Below the pieces are notes generated by a model that worked only from the letters and a program-made list of their open reading frames with translations, ran no database searches and was not told the origin of the DNA. Shown here one piece after another: positions 8,795 to 18,164 of a stretch of 64,000 bases of DNA. Each line of letters starts with the position of its first letter. The first letter of the stretch is position 1. Made by a program: the position numbers and the translations under genes. Source of the DNA: an uncultured Granulosicoccus sp. (GTDB taxonomy: Bacteria > Pseudomonadota > Gammaproteobacteria > Granulosicoccales > Granulosicoccaceae); the NCBI GenBank assembly GCA_947499955.1, contig CANMQI010000022.1, positions 1 to 64,000 on the forward strand, in the 5' to 3' direction.

Positions 8795-11545
8795 TCAGCT
8801 GTCTTCATCTTCCGCATCGGACGAGTCTTCATCATCCTCCGCAGGCTCTTCTGAATCGTCATCATCGGCATCGACATCCGCATCGGATTCGGCAGTTTCC
8901 TCTCCGATATCAGACGCCTCTTCAGAATCAGCAAGCGACTCTGTTGCATCCTCGGTCGAGGCAGCGACTTCGCCCTCTCCACCTTCCTCGGCGAGTACTT
9001 CATCCTCGGCGCTGGCGACATCGGCCTCATCGATCGGTGTCAATTCCACCAGGGATTCACCGGCGCTCAGACGAATCAGTCGCACACCTTGCGTATTACG
9101 TCCGACCGTGGTCACACCTTCAACAGCCGTCCGTACCAGCGTGCCGGCGTCGGTGATCAGCATGATTTCATCATCTTCGCCGACCTGTACCGCGCCGATG
9201 ACCGGTCCGTTACGTTCAGTCGTCTTGATGTCGATCACACCCATGCCACCGCGCCCCTTGGTGGGATAGTCTTCAGGGTTCGTGCGCTTGCCGTAACCGT
9301 TCTTGGTGGCACTCAGAATGGTGCCTTCACCCACAACGATGAGGCCGATGACACTGTCTTCTTCCGGCATGCGAATGCCTCGTACGCCGGCCGCTGTTCT
9401 ACCCATGGTGCGTACGGCAGACTCATGAAAACGCATGGCGCGACCACCGCTGGAGAACAGCATGATGTCGCTGTCACCCGTGGTCAGCCCGACATCGATC
9501 AGGTAATCGTCGATGCGCAGATCGATGGCGATGATGCCATTGGTACGAGGACGGGAGAAATCTGCCAGCGCTGTCTTCTTGACCACACCCTTGCTGGTGG
9601 CAAACATGATGAACTGTGTTTCGCTGTATTCACGCACCGTGAGTACGGCATTGACGCGCTCATCGTCTTCCAGCGGCAACAGGTTGACGATAGGCCGACC
9701 ACGGGACCCGCGACTGGCTACCGGCAGTTCGTAGACGCGCTTCCAGTAGACCTTGCCGACACTGGTAAAGAACAGCACCGTGTCGTGCATGCTGGCAATG
9801 AAGAGTTTGTCGACGAAGTCTTCATCCTTCATGGCCGTGGCGGACTTGCCTCTGCCACCGCGCCGCTGGGCACGGTAGTCGGACAGTGGCTGCGCCTTGA
9901 CGTAACCCCCATGAGACAGTGTGACAACCACGGATTCATCGGCAATCAGGTCTTCCACGGTCATTTCAGAGTGGTCGACCTGAATGGCTGTACGACGCTG
10001 ATCGCCGTATTTCTCGATGATGGCAACCAGCTCTTCGCGGATGACCAGGCGCAGGCGCTCAGGGTCGGTCAGGATATCCAGGTAATCTTCGATCTTCTCG
10101 AGAATTTCCCGATATTCGGCGATGATCTTGTCCTGTTCCAGCCCTGTCAGTCGGTGCAGTCGCAGGTCGAGAATGGCCTGTGCCTGAACTTCCGTAAGCT
10201 GGTAGCGCCCTTCGTGCAAGCCATATTGCTCGCCCAGGTTCTCGGGCTTGGATGCCGCTGCACCGGCGCGCTCGAGCATGCCACTGACAATCCCCGGCTC
10301 CCAGGTCTGGGCGACCAGTTTTTCACGGGCTTCGCCTGAATTCTGCGACTCCTTGATGAGCTGGATGATCGGGTCGATATTGGCCAGTGCCACGGCCAGA
10401 CCTTCCAGTACATGCGCGCGATCCCGGGCCTTGCGCAACAGGAAAACCGTGCGGCGTGTCACTACTTCGCGTCGATGCCGGATGAAGGCATTGAGCACTT
10501 GCACCAGATTCAGCAGCTTGGGCTGACCTTCATCCAGTGCCACCATGTTGATACCGAACACGACCTGCAACTGTGTCTGCTTGTAGAGCTGGTTGAGCAT
10601 GATGTCACCGGACTCGCCACGGCGCAGTTCGATCACCATGCGCATGCCGTCCTTGTCGGACTCGTCACGCAGCTCGGTGATGCCTTCTATCTTCTTGTCC
10701 TTGACCAGCTCGGCAATCTTTTCCAGCAAACGCGCCTTGTTGACCTGATACGGCAGCTCGTGGACGATGATGGTGTCCTTGCCCGTCTTTTCGTTGTGCT
10801 CGACATCGGCCTTGGCGCGGATGTACAGCTTGCCGCGACCGGTTCGATAGGCTTCCTTGATGCCACGAGCACCATTGATGATGCCGCGAGTCGGGAAATC
10901 CGGACCCGGCAGATGTTCCATCAGCTGTTCGACCGTGATGTCAGGCTCGTCGAGCATGGCAATGGTGGCATTGATGACTTCGGAAATATTGTGTGGCGGG
11001 ATGTTGGTGGCCATACCGACCGCGATACCTGTTCCCCCATTGACCAGCAGGTTGGGAATACGTGACGGCAGCACCGCAGGCTCACTCTCCGAACCATCGT
11101 AGTTGGGGATGAAATCGACGGTTTCCTGATCGATATCGGCCAGCAGATCCTGAGTGATCTTGGCCATGCGCACTTCGGTGTAACGCATGGCAGCTGCCGG
11201 ATCGCCATCGACGGAACCGAAGTTACCCTGGCCATCGATGAGCATGTAACGCATGCTGAACGGCTGCGCCATGCGCACCATGGAGTCGTAGATGGCGGAG
11301 TCGCCATGCGGGTGGTACTTACCCATGACCTCACCGACGACACGGGCAGACTTGCGATACGGGCGATTGAACTCGTAGCCCTGCTCGTGCATGGCGTACA
11401 GAATGCGACGATGCACCGGTTTGAGCCCGTCGCGAACATCCGGCAGGGCACGCGACACGATTACGCTCATGGCGTAATCGAGGAACGACTGCCGCATCTC
11501 ATCTTCGAGATTGATGGGCAGAATTTCTTTAGCGAAATCAGACAT
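8795..11545 (-). CDS. gyrA: DNA gyrase subunit A
   Basis: Breakage-reunion subunit of type II topoisomerase that introduces negative supercoils. With the start set at the ATG at 11545 (MSDFAKE), residue numbering matches Escherichia coli: Ser83, Asp87 in the quinolone-resistance region ([13 protein letters not shown]) and catalytic Tyr122 in [11 protein letters not shown] five codons upstream is the alternative start. Ser83/Asp87 are the quinolone-sensitive residues. The 916-residue length includes the six-bladed C-terminal domain with the GyrA box QRRGGRG and a long acidic tail of about 75 residues rich in Asp, Glu and Ser, longer than usual. It leads the serC-pheA-tyrA run and is divergent from ubiG. 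Confidence 0.97.
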   Translation of the reverse strand: MSDFAKEILPINLEDEMRQSFLDYAMSVIVSRALPDVRDGLKPVHRRILYAMHEQGYEFNRPYRKSARVVGEVMGKYHPHGDSAIYDSMVRMAQPFSMRYMLIDGQGNFGSVDGDPAAAMRYTEVRMAKITQDLLADIDQETVDFIPNYDGSESEPAVLPSRIPNLLVNGGTGIAVGMATNIPPHNISEVINATIAMLDEPDITVEQLMEHLPGPDFPTRGIINGARGIKEAYRTGRGKLYIRAKADVEHNEKTGKDTIIVHELPYQVNKARLLEKIAELVKDKKIEGITELRDESDKDGMRMVIELRRGESGDIMLNQLYKQTQLQVVFGINMVALDEGQPKLLNLVQVLNAFIRHRREVVTRRTVFLLRKARDRAHVLEGLAVALANIDPIIQLIKESQNSGEAREKLVAQTWEPGIVSGMLERAGAAASKPENLGEQYGLHEGRYQLTEVQAQAILDLRLHRLTGLEQDKIIAEYREILEKIEDYLDILTDPERLRLVIREELVAIIEKYGDQRRTAIQVDHSEMTVEDLIADESVVVTLSHGGYVKAQPLSDYRAQRRGGRGKSATAMKDEDFVDKLFIASMHDTVLFFTSVGKVYWKRVYELPVASRGSRGRPIVNLLPLEDDERVNAVLTVREYSETQFIMFATSKGVVKKTALADFSRPRTNGIIAIDLRIDDYLIDVGLTTGDSDIMLFSSGGRAMRFHESAVRTMGRTAAGVRGIRMPEEDSVIGLIVVGEGTILSATKNGYGKRTNPEDYPTKGRGGMGVIDIKTTERNGPVIGAVQVGEDDEIMLITDAGTLVRTAVEGVTTVGRNTQGVRLIRLSAGESLVELTPIDEADVASAEDEVLAEEGGEGEVAASTEDATESLADSEEASDIGEETAESDADVDADDDDSEEPAEDDEDSSDAEDEDS

Positions 11546-11801
11546 GGAGCGAAGGGCCAAACGAGGTGGCGATCGAGTCAGATCAACCGGATGATTCTAT
11601 CACATCGAAGACAGTGAAACCCAAGCAGCAAGCCGCTTGCGGGGCTTGCCTCCGTCAGATTCATCAGTTACGGGAATCGTCGGCAAACCGGTGGCGCTTC
11701 TATCACGTAAACTTCCATCACAGTCTCGGGTCCGCTCGATCCTGACTCCGCCCCCGGCTGCGCGCGCCGGGCGTTCCACCTCAGTCAATGCAAGGCAAGC
11801 C

Positions 11802-12530
11802 ATGAGCAGCAAGATACACAATGCAGATCCGGCAGAACTGGCCAAATTCCAGGATCTGGCCAGCCGCTGGTGGGACGCCAACAGCGAATTCAAGCCTCTG
11901 CATCAGATCAACCCGCTTCGTCTTGACTGGGTGGCCGAACGCATCACCCTGCCCGACTCACGGGTACTGGATGTCGGCTGTGGCGGGGGCATTCTGGCCG
12001 AGTCCATGGCGCTTGCCGGCGCGGATGTGCTGGGCATCGACCTGGCCGAAGCACCACTGGCGGTCGCCAGACTGCATGCTCGCGAAACGGGTGTGAAACT
12101 GGAATACCGTGAAATATCCGCCGAGGATTGCGCCACCGAAATGCCCGGCAGCTTCGACGCTGTTACCTGCCTGGAAATGCTGGAACACGTGCCAGACCCG
12201 GCCTCCACGGTCAGTGCCTGCGCCACGCTAGTCAAACCTGGCGGGCGCGTGTTCTTCTCGACCCTCAACCGCAACCCGAAGTCCTGGGTATTCGCCATTG
12301 CCGGTGCCGAGTACATTCTTCGACTACTGCCGCGCGGTACGCATGAATGGAAGAAATTCATCAAGCCGTCCGAACTGGCCACCTATTGCCGACAGGCGGG
12401 CCTGCGCGTTGACGAGATCATCGGGCTGACATACAACCCGCTGACCCAGCACTACAAGCTGGAACCGGATGTCGATGTCAACTACATGATTGCCACCACC
12501 CGCATCGACCCGACCAGCGCCGACGACTGA
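11802..12530 (+). CDS. ubiG: Ubiquinone biosynthesis O-methyltransferase UbiG
   Basis: Performs both O-methylations of ubiquinone synthesis using S-adenosylmethionine. The 242-residue protein has the family signature [22 protein letters not shown] near the N-terminus, the SAM motif [27 protein letters not shown], and the membrane-facing FIKPSEL region with [10 protein letters not shown] near the end. The start at 11802 is preceded by AAGG; longer frames reaching back to 11637 have no homology. It is divergent from gyrA, as in enterics and pseudomonads. Confidence 0.95.
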   Translation: MSSKIHNADPAELAKFQDLASRWWDANSEFKPLHQINPLRLDWVAERITLPDSRVLDVGCGGGILAESMALAGADVLGIDLAEAPLAVARLHARETGVKLEYREISAEDCATEMPGSFDAVTCLEMLEHVPDPASTVSACATLVKPGGRVFFSTLNRNPKSWVFAIAGAEYILRLLPRGTHEWKKFIKPSELATYCRQAGLRVDEIIGLTYNPLTQHYKLEPDVDVNYMIATTRIDPTSADD

Positions 12531-12556
12531 CACCGTTATCCTGCGAATCGCACCCC

Positions 12557-13477
12557 ATGCTTGAACTCCGAGAAGGTTCGTCGCTCTACTACAGTCTGCT
12601 GTGGACACAGCCGGCCATACGACAGCGCTTCATGGAGCGACTGTCTCTCATCCAGAGCCTGAGCACGACACTGGAAGAGGTGCAGGAGCCGCAGGTTGCC
12701 GAACACAAGATTCACTGGTGGCATGAGGAGCTGCAGCGTCTCATTGATGGCACGGCACGCCACCCGGCAACGCAGGCGGCGCAGACAAGCCTGGTCGGCA
12801 ATCAGGCAGCCATGGATACCTGCCTGCAGATCCTGACCGCAGCGTCCACGGCGCGTTTCACACCCCCGGCCAGCGATGCCGATGCCAACAGCCTCATGGA
12901 GCAGAGCTACAGAGCACGTCTTGCCTTGCTGGCACATGCGCTGAGCGAGGAGGATAGCGAACTGAACCCGCAGCACCACTGCCCCGCGCTCGCCCGGTCA
13001 CTGGGCAAGCATGAACAACTGTCTCGCCTGCCGGTACTGCTGCATCGAGGACAGGCTGTCTTCAGCGATGAGATGTATCAGCGATTCAATATTCGCCCAA
13101 CCGATCTGGCCTCACATATCCGAACGCGCAAGGAGCCGGACTTGCAGGAAGAGGCGCCAGGCAATGAGCCACAAGGTGACTCGCCCGCTCGCGGCAGTGC
13201 GCTTGATGCCATCGCCGTGGTCGTGGATAACCCGGCACGCCAGGCCCTGCTGAACACGGCCATCGCCGATGCGCACCAGGAATTATCGCAGGCGTTGAAA
13301 GACCCGGCATGCCGACAGCACTACCGCCGTCCACAGATGATGCCTTTGTGGCGACTGAGTATCCTGCGCGAACGGCAGCTGGCCCTGTGGCAGCGAAACC
13401 CACCGGACCTGCTGCGCGAACGCAGCACACTGACACCGGTACACAAGCTCTTCTGGGCCTGGCGTCATCGGCGCTGA
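12557..13477 (+). CDS. Squalene/phytoene synthase-like protein
   Basis: A 306-residue protein starting SSLYYSLLW and carrying EHKIHWWHEEL followed by HPATQAAQTS. This pattern matches the squalene/phytoene-synthase-like family found beside many gammaproteobacterial genes (related to mitochondrial NDUFAF6). The aspartate-rich DxxxD motifs of true trans-prenyl synthases are not visible; W-W-H-E-E-L occupies the first position, so isoprenoid synthase activity is doubtful. It follows ubiG by 26 bases on the same strand, probably in one transcript; a role near quinones or respiratory-complex assembly would be inference only. Confidence 0.65.
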   Translation: MLELREGSSLYYSLLWTQPAIRQRFMERLSLIQSLSTTLEEVQEPQVAEHKIHWWHEELQRLIDGTARHPATQAAQTSLVGNQAAMDTCLQILTAASTARFTPPASDADANSLMEQSYRARLALLAHALSEEDSELNPQHHCPALARSLGKHEQLSRLPVLLHRGQAVFSDEMYQRFNIRPTDLASHIRTRKEPDLQEEAPGNEPQGDSPARGSALDAIAVVVDNPARQALLNTAIADAHQELSQALKDPACRQHYRRPQMMPLWRLSILRERQLALWQRNPPDLLRERSTLTPVHKLFWAWRHRR

Positions 13478-13555
13478 GCAATGGGGCTGTGCGTCATGCC
13501 TCGCTGCATACCCGACGCCTGAATCACATCGGAAATCTCGTTCAGAACCTCGAAC

Positions 13556-13669
13556 ATGGCCAGACACGCTGAAACTTCCGATGACTCCCTGACTCGCCTG
13601 AGCGCGTTGGCGAAACCAGGCTTGCAGAAGGCCAGCCTGATCAGCGTGATGGCCAGTCTGGGAGGGTAA
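13556..13669 (+). pseudogene. 5' fragment, possibly of cydD
   Basis: A 37-codon frame (ATG 13556, TAA 13667-13669). Its sequence, with LTRLSALAKPGLQKASLIS before VMASLGG, resembles the cytoplasmic start and first helix of the CydD half of the CydDC ABC exporter, which is needed for cytochrome bd assembly. The resemblance is short and from memory, so the identity is tentative. It ends exactly where the cydB-like frame begins to show homology, in a different frame, suggesting a large internal deletion of a cydD-C-A-B-X locus. Confidence 0.35.
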
Positions 13670-14627
13670 CCAGGTCTGGTTCATTCTCGGTGGCGGGGCG
13701 ATCTTCGCCGCCTGGCCGCCGCTGTATGCCGTCAGCTTTTCCGGCTTCTACCTGGCGATGTATCTCATCCTGGTGGCATTGATACTGCGCCCAGTGGCCT
13801 TCAAGTACCGCTCGAAGCGAGACTCCGCCACCTGGCGCAGCAGCTGGGACTGGGCACTGTTCTTCGGCAGCGCTGTCCCTGCCACGGTCTTCGGCGTGGC
13901 GATGGGCAACGTACTGCAAGGTGTCCCCTTTCACCTGACTGATGATCTGCATACGATGTATGAAGGCAGCTTTTTCGGATTGTTGAATCCCTTCGCCGTG
14001 TCCGCTGGCATCTTGTCACTGGCCATGATGGTCATGCACGGTGCTGCCTGGCTGAGCCTCAAGGCCGAGGGTCAGGTGGCTGTGCGGGCGCGCGAGTATG
14101 GTGCAAGAGCAGCCCTTGTCGTCATGGCGCTGTATGCCATCAACGGCCTCTGGATGGCTCTGATGATCGACGGCTTTGCACTGGCCAGTGAGCCGGTTGC
14201 CAATGGGCCTTCCAATCCGCTGGTATCCGAGGTTGTCAGAACCTCCAGCTGGTTGTCTGCCTACGCCGAACGTCCCTGGATCATCATCGCGCCCCTGCTC
14301 GGCTTCATCGGTGCCGAAATGGCTCGACGTGGCCTGAATTCCGGGCGTGAAGTGAGCACACTGCTGGCCTCGAAACTGGCGATCATCGGCATCATCGCCT
14401 CGGTCGGGCTCACCATGTTCCCGTTCATTCTGCCATCAACGCTTGACCCGCGCTCATCACTGACGGTCTGGGACAGCTCATCGTCGCACCTGACCTTGTT
14501 CGTGATGCTGGTATCCGCCGTGATATTCATGCCGCTGATTCTTGCCTACACCGCCTGGGTCTACAAGGTTCTGTGGGGCAAGGTAGGCGAAGACGACGTC
14601 AAGAATTCTGGCCACTCCCTCTACTGA
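13650..14627 (+). pseudogene. cydB: Cytochrome bd oxidase subunit II (CydB), 5' end missing
   Basis: From 13656 the frame reads VWEGNQVWFILGGGAIFAAWP, matching CydB from about residue 57 of the E. coli protein, and continues without interruption to the family C-terminus (MFPFILPSTLDPRSSLTVWD, YTAWVYKVLWGKV, HSLY). The first ~55 residues, including helix 1 and GFDMGVG, are absent: upstream in this frame is a TGA at 13647. An internal ATG at 13758 could give 289 residues, but the product would lack two transmembrane segments. cydA, normally just upstream, is absent. CydAB is the oxygen-scavenging quinol oxidase of the inner membrane; this locus cannot make it. Confidence 0.85.
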
Positions 14628-14645
14628 TACGACCGGACAAACACT

Positions 14646-14810
14646 ATGTGGTATTTCACCTGGATACTGGGCCTCTCCGTTGCCGTGCTGTTTGCCGTGG
14701 TCAACGCCATGTGGCTGGAAGTTCAAGACGATAACAACTGGCATGAGCAGCGCCTGCAAAACGATACCGGCAACGACTCTGTACAGAATACACGCAACGC
14801 GGTGAGCTGA
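14646..14810 (+). CDS. cydX: Cytochrome bd oxidase small subunit CydX
   Basis: A 54-residue protein, MWYFTWILGLSVAVLFAVVN followed by AMWLE, is a textbook CydX: one N-terminal helix beginning M-W-Y-F-x-W-x-L-G followed by a short polar tail. CydX stabilises the haem b595/d site of the CydAB oxidase in the inner membrane. The tail is longer than the 37-residue E. coli form. It lies 18 bases behind the truncated cydB. The gene is intact, though its partners here are not, so it is probably an orphan of the deletion unless another cydAB exists. Confidence 0.85.
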   Translation: MWYFTWILGLSVAVLFAVVNAMWLEVQDDNNWHEQRLQNDTGNDSVQNTRNAVS

Positions 14811-14835
14811 TCGCAGGCTCGGCCACGGCGAAACC

Positions 14836-14867
14836 GGGGGCACCATACGTAACAACAAGCCCCCTTT
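14836..14867 (+). terminator. Terminator-like hairpin behind cydX
   Basis: GGGGGC at 14836-14841 pairs with GCCCCC at 14859-14864 across a 17-base loop and is followed by TTT. Position right behind cydX fits a weak intrinsic terminator. Confidence 0.45.
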
Positions 14868-14899
14868 AGTCAATGCATTGCATGGCGTACACTTGCGCC

Positions 14900-15697
14900 A
14901 TGCAAAACCCCAACTACCTGGCCGTCACTGACGCGCAAAACAGCTACACCCTGCCAGCCAATTCACTGACAGATCGAGTCGTCCTGATCAGTGGAGCCAC
15001 GGGAGGCATAGGAACCACCCTGAGCAAGGCTTGCGCCACTGCAGGCGCCACGGTGGTACTGGCCGGCCGCAAGCTCAAGAAGCTGGAAAAACTCTACGAT
15101 GTGCTGGACGGCATGGGCCCGGCACAGCCAGCCATGGTGGTTCTGGAACAGGACAAGGCCGGACCTGCGGAATATGTCGAAATCGCTGACATGCTGCAGA
15201 AGGAATTCGGCCGTATCGATGCCCTGGTGCACGCCAGCGCCGACCTGGGCACACCGACGCACCAGATCAGTATCGAACAGGCCGAATGGGCTCGCGTCAT
15301 GAACGTCAACCTGACCAGCGCGCGGCTGTTGTCACTGTACTGTCTGCCGCTGCTGTCCCAATCGACGCTGGGTAGCCTGACGTTCATGCTGGACTACAAA
15401 CCCACCGCTTACTGGGGAGCTTATGGCGTATCCAAGCAGGCTCTGCAGGGTTTCATGCACATGCTCGCAGATGAATACGACACTCAGCTGGATGAACAGG
15501 GGCTACACCCGCTGCTGGCCATCAACGGCTACGATCCCGGCCCGATGCGCACCCAGCTTCGACGCAATTCGTTTCCCGGAGAGCTCGAAGCGGAAACCGA
15601 GCCACCCGATCAGCGCATGGGCCCGCTGTTGTCGCTGATGATGCGCACAGATCGCTCGCTGACCGGCGCAGCACTGGCCTTCGACGCACAATCATGA
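14900..15697 (+). CDS. Short-chain dehydrogenase/reductase, YciK-like
   Basis: A 265-residue Rossmann protein with SGATGGIG as the cofactor glycine motif and YGVSK as the YxxxK active-site pair. Two family positions deviate: the NNAG core motif reads HASAD, and the strand that normally supplies the catalytic serine reads LTFMLDYKP with no serine at the usual place. The oxidoreductase activity may therefore be altered. I prefer the ATG at 14900 (MQNPNY); an upstream ATG at 14873 is also possible. The stop overlaps the davA start by four bases, tying it to the lysine-degradation genes. The substrate is unknown. Confidence 0.75.
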   Translation: MQNPNYLAVTDAQNSYTLPANSLTDRVVLISGATGGIGTTLSKACATAGATVVLAGRKLKKLEKLYDVLDGMGPAQPAMVVLEQDKAGPAEYVEIADMLQKEFGRIDALVHASADLGTPTHQISIEQAEWARVMNVNLTSARLLSLYCLPLLSQSTLGSLTFMLDYKPTAYWGAYGVSKQALQGFMHMLADEYDTQLDEQGLHPLLAINGYDPGPMRTQLRRNSFPGELEAETEPPDQRMGPLLSLMMRTDRSLTGAALAFDAQS

Positions 15698-16503
15698 ACA
15701 CCGACAGTGAGCTTGCACTGGCAGTGCTCCAGCATCGCCCGACACCGGCCGCCGCCGAGGAAAGCCTGGCACGCATGGAAGAGGCGGCAGCCAGCGCCTC
15801 GGCCGATGGAGCGCAGCTGCTGGTCTGTCCAGAGGCCAGCCTGACGGGCTACAACATACCCCTGAGCAGTGCCCGCAGCGTCGCTGTCGAGCGCGAGGGC
15901 CACACCACCGACAGAATCAGGAAACTGTGCCTGCGTCATGGCCTGTCGCTGGCCTACGGTTATATCGAGCGCGATGCCGACCAGCTGTTCAACGCGGTCA
16001 ACGTGATCAACCCGGCCGGCGAACTGATCTCGCATTATCGCAAGACCCATCTCTGGGGCGATCTGGATCGGTCACTGTTTTCGGCTGGCGATGGCTATGC
16101 ACCGGTGTTCGAATTGAACGGCTGGAAGATAGGCGTGCTGATCTGCTACGACATCGAATTCCCCGAGTCCTCACGTCATCTGGCCTTGCACGGTGCCGAT
16201 CTGATTCTTGCCCCCACGGCGCTGATGTCTCCCTGGACTTTCGTGGCTGATGTCATCACGCGCGCCCGCGCTGCCGAAAACCAGGTGTATTTTGCCTACG
16301 CCAACTATTGCGGCCCGGAAGGCGATCTGAACTACGTCGGCCGAAGCTGCATCATCGGCCCGGATGGCGAAGAGCTCGCACGTGCCAGCGATGAGCCGCA
16401 GCTGTTGTCGGCAACGCTGAACAAACAGGCCATCAGCGACATTCGCCAAAGCCTGCCCTACCACATGGACCGACGTCCGGAACTCTACCAACCACTGTCA
16501 TGA
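15694..16503 (+). CDS. davA: 5-aminopentanamidase (delta-aminovaleramidase) DavA
   Basis: A 269-residue nitrilase-superfamily amidase. The Glu-Lys-Cys triad is present: Glu47 (LLVCPEASLTGYN), Lys117 (YRKTHLWGDLDRS) and Cys151 (LICYDIEFPE). The segments FAYANYCG and SCIIGPDGEELA are as in Pseudomonas putida DavA, which hydrolyses 5-aminopentanamide to 5-aminopentanoate. It overlaps the SDR gene by four bases upstream and davB by four bases downstream. Placement directly before a lysine 2-monooxygenase makes the specific assignment strong; on sequence alone it would be a general carbon-nitrogen hydrolase. Confidence 0.87.
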   Translation: MNTDSELALAVLQHRPTPAAAEESLARMEEAAASASADGAQLLVCPEASLTGYNIPLSSARSVAVEREGHTTDRIRKLCLRHGLSLAYGYIERDADQLFNAVNVINPAGELISHYRKTHLWGDLDRSLFSAGDGYAPVFELNGWKIGVLICYDIEFPESSRHLALHGADLILAPTALMSPWTFVADVITRARAAENQVYFAYANYCGPEGDLNYVGRSCIIGPDGEELARASDEPQLLSATLNKQAISDIRQSLPYHMDRRPELYQPLS

Positions 16504-18164
16504 ACGAACGCAAGCCCATCTCGGTTTTCGGACCGGATTTTCCGTTCGCCTACGATAACTGGGTGGCCAACCCCGCAGGCCTTGGCACCTTGCCAGCCGA
16601 CAGGCAGGGGCAAACGATCGCCGTGATCGGCGCTGGCGTGTCCGGCATGGTTGCCGCCTTCGAATTGATGAAGCTGGGTTTGTGTCCTCTGATTTTCGAA
16701 AGCGGTCGCATGGGTGGACGCCTGCGCTCCGAACCCTTTGTGAACTCACCGCAGAGCATCGCAGAACTCGGCGGCATGCGGTTTCCGGAATCTGCCACGA
16801 CATTCAACCACTATGCCGACCTGTTGCAGTTGGAGCGTCGTCCATTCCCCAATCCGCTGACAGAAGCAGCCGGTGTCACCGTCATCGATCTTGCCGGTGA
16901 ATCGCTGTATGCACGCGGCATGGATGACCTGCCCCCCTTGTATCGGGAGGTGGCAACTGCCTGGGCCACGGCGCTCGATGAGGAGGCTTATTTCTCCGAG
17001 TTGCAGCAGGCCATTGCCCAGCGGGATGTCGTCACCATCAAGCACTACTGGAACATTCTCGTACACGAATGGGATGATCGTACCTTCTATGACTTCATCG
17101 CTACCTCCAGATCCTTTCAGGACCTGAGCTTTCGGCATCGTGAAGTCTTCGGGCAGGTGGGTTTCGGCACCGGCGGCTGGGATTCGGACTTTCGTAACAC
17201 CATGCTGGAAATACTGCGTGTGGTGCTGACCGAATGCGATGACCATCAGCATTACATCGTCGGTGGTGCCGAGCAGCTGCCACGCGGACTGTGGATGGCC
17301 ACCCCTGAATGCCAGCACTGGCCCGCCGGTACTTCACTGTGCAGTCTGAACCGGGGAGCAACGCGTTCCGGTGCCCGCAAGATAGACCGCATTGATCCGC
17401 AAACCCTGCGCGTCACGGATGAATACGGCAACGAGCATGATGTTCCCGCGGTACTTGCGACCTGCCAGAGCTGGCTGCTGACCACCAGTATCGAAACCGA
17501 TGAGCAACTGTTCTCACAGGATAACTGGATGGCGCTGGATCGAACCAGCTACATGCAATCCTCCAAGACCTTCGTGATGGTGGACAGACCATTCTGGAAG
17601 GACAAGAATCCCGTGACCGGCCTGCCCTGCATGGGTATGACGCTGACGGACCGCTTGACGCGCGGCACTTACCTGTTCGACAACGGTGACGATCAACCCG
17701 CGGTCATCTGCCTGAGTTACACCTGGATGGCCGATGCACTGAAGATGCTGCCCTTGCCGGCGGAAGATCGCGCACGTCTGGCGCTGGATGCCTTGCAGAA
17801 GATCTACCCGGAGCTGGATATTCGCAGTCATGTCATCGGCAAACCGATCACCATTTCCTGGGAAGCCGATCCGAACTTTCTCGGTGCCTTCAAGGGCGCA
17901 TTACCCGGCCATTATCGCTACAACCGCCGCATGTTCTCGCATTTCATGCAGGATGGCATGCCGGACGCCCAGCGCGGCATCTTCATTGCCGGGGACGATG
18001 TGTCATGGACGCCCGGTTGGGCAGAAGGTGCGGTGCAGACAGCTCTGAATGCAGTCTGGGGTATCACTCGTCACCTGGGTGGCAAGTCGGCCGGTACCAA
18101 TCCGGGGCCCGGTGACCTGTTTGCCAGCCTGGCACCACTGGATCTGGATGCCGAATCAGAGTAA
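16500..18164 (+). CDS. davB: L-lysine 2-monooxygenase DavB
   Basis: A 554-residue FAD enzyme that oxidatively decarboxylates lysine to 5-aminopentanamide. It begins with VFGPDFPFAYDNWVANPAGL, then the FAD glycine motif VIGAGVSGMVAAFELMKLG (~residues 42-60), IAELGGMRFPESATTF, TFYDFIATSRSFQDLSFRH, FGTGGWDSDF, SSKTFVMVDRPFWKDK and the C-terminal FAD motif FIAGDDVSWTPGWAEGAVQ. These track P. putida DavB closely and the tryptophan 2-monooxygenase IaaM more distantly. Its start overlaps davA. Products feed the 5-aminovalerate route; the downstream davT/davD genes are not in the window. The 3' end overlaps the convergent EAL/HDOD gene by nine bases. Confidence 0.92.
   Translation: MNERKPISVFGPDFPFAYDNWVANPAGLGTLPADRQGQTIAVIGAGVSGMVAAFELMKLGLCPLIFESGRMGGRLRSEPFVNSPQSIAELGGMRFPESATTFNHYADLLQLERRPFPNPLTEAAGVTVIDLAGESLYARGMDDLPPLYREVATAWATALDEEAYFSELQQAIAQRDVVTIKHYWNILVHEWDDRTFYDFIATSRSFQDLSFRHREVFGQVGFGTGGWDSDFRNTMLEILRVVLTECDDHQHYIVGGAEQLPRGLWMATPECQHWPAGTSLCSLNRGATRSGARKIDRIDPQTLRVTDEYGNEHDVPAVLATCQSWLLTTSIETDEQLFSQDNWMALDRTSYMQSSKTFVMVDRPFWKDKNPVTGLPCMGMTLTDRLTRGTYLFDNGDDQPAVICLSYTWMADALKMLPLPAEDRARLALDALQKIYPELDIRSHVIGKPITISWEADPNFLGAFKGALPGHYRYNRRMFSHFMQDGMPDAQRGIFIAGDDVSWTPGWAEGAVQTALNAVWGITRHLGGKSAGTNPGPGDLFASLAPLDLDAESE

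Noticed and set aside
9089-10339. 416-codon rightward open frame opposite gyrA
   Set aside because: Antisense shadow of gyrA; the composition mirrors it.
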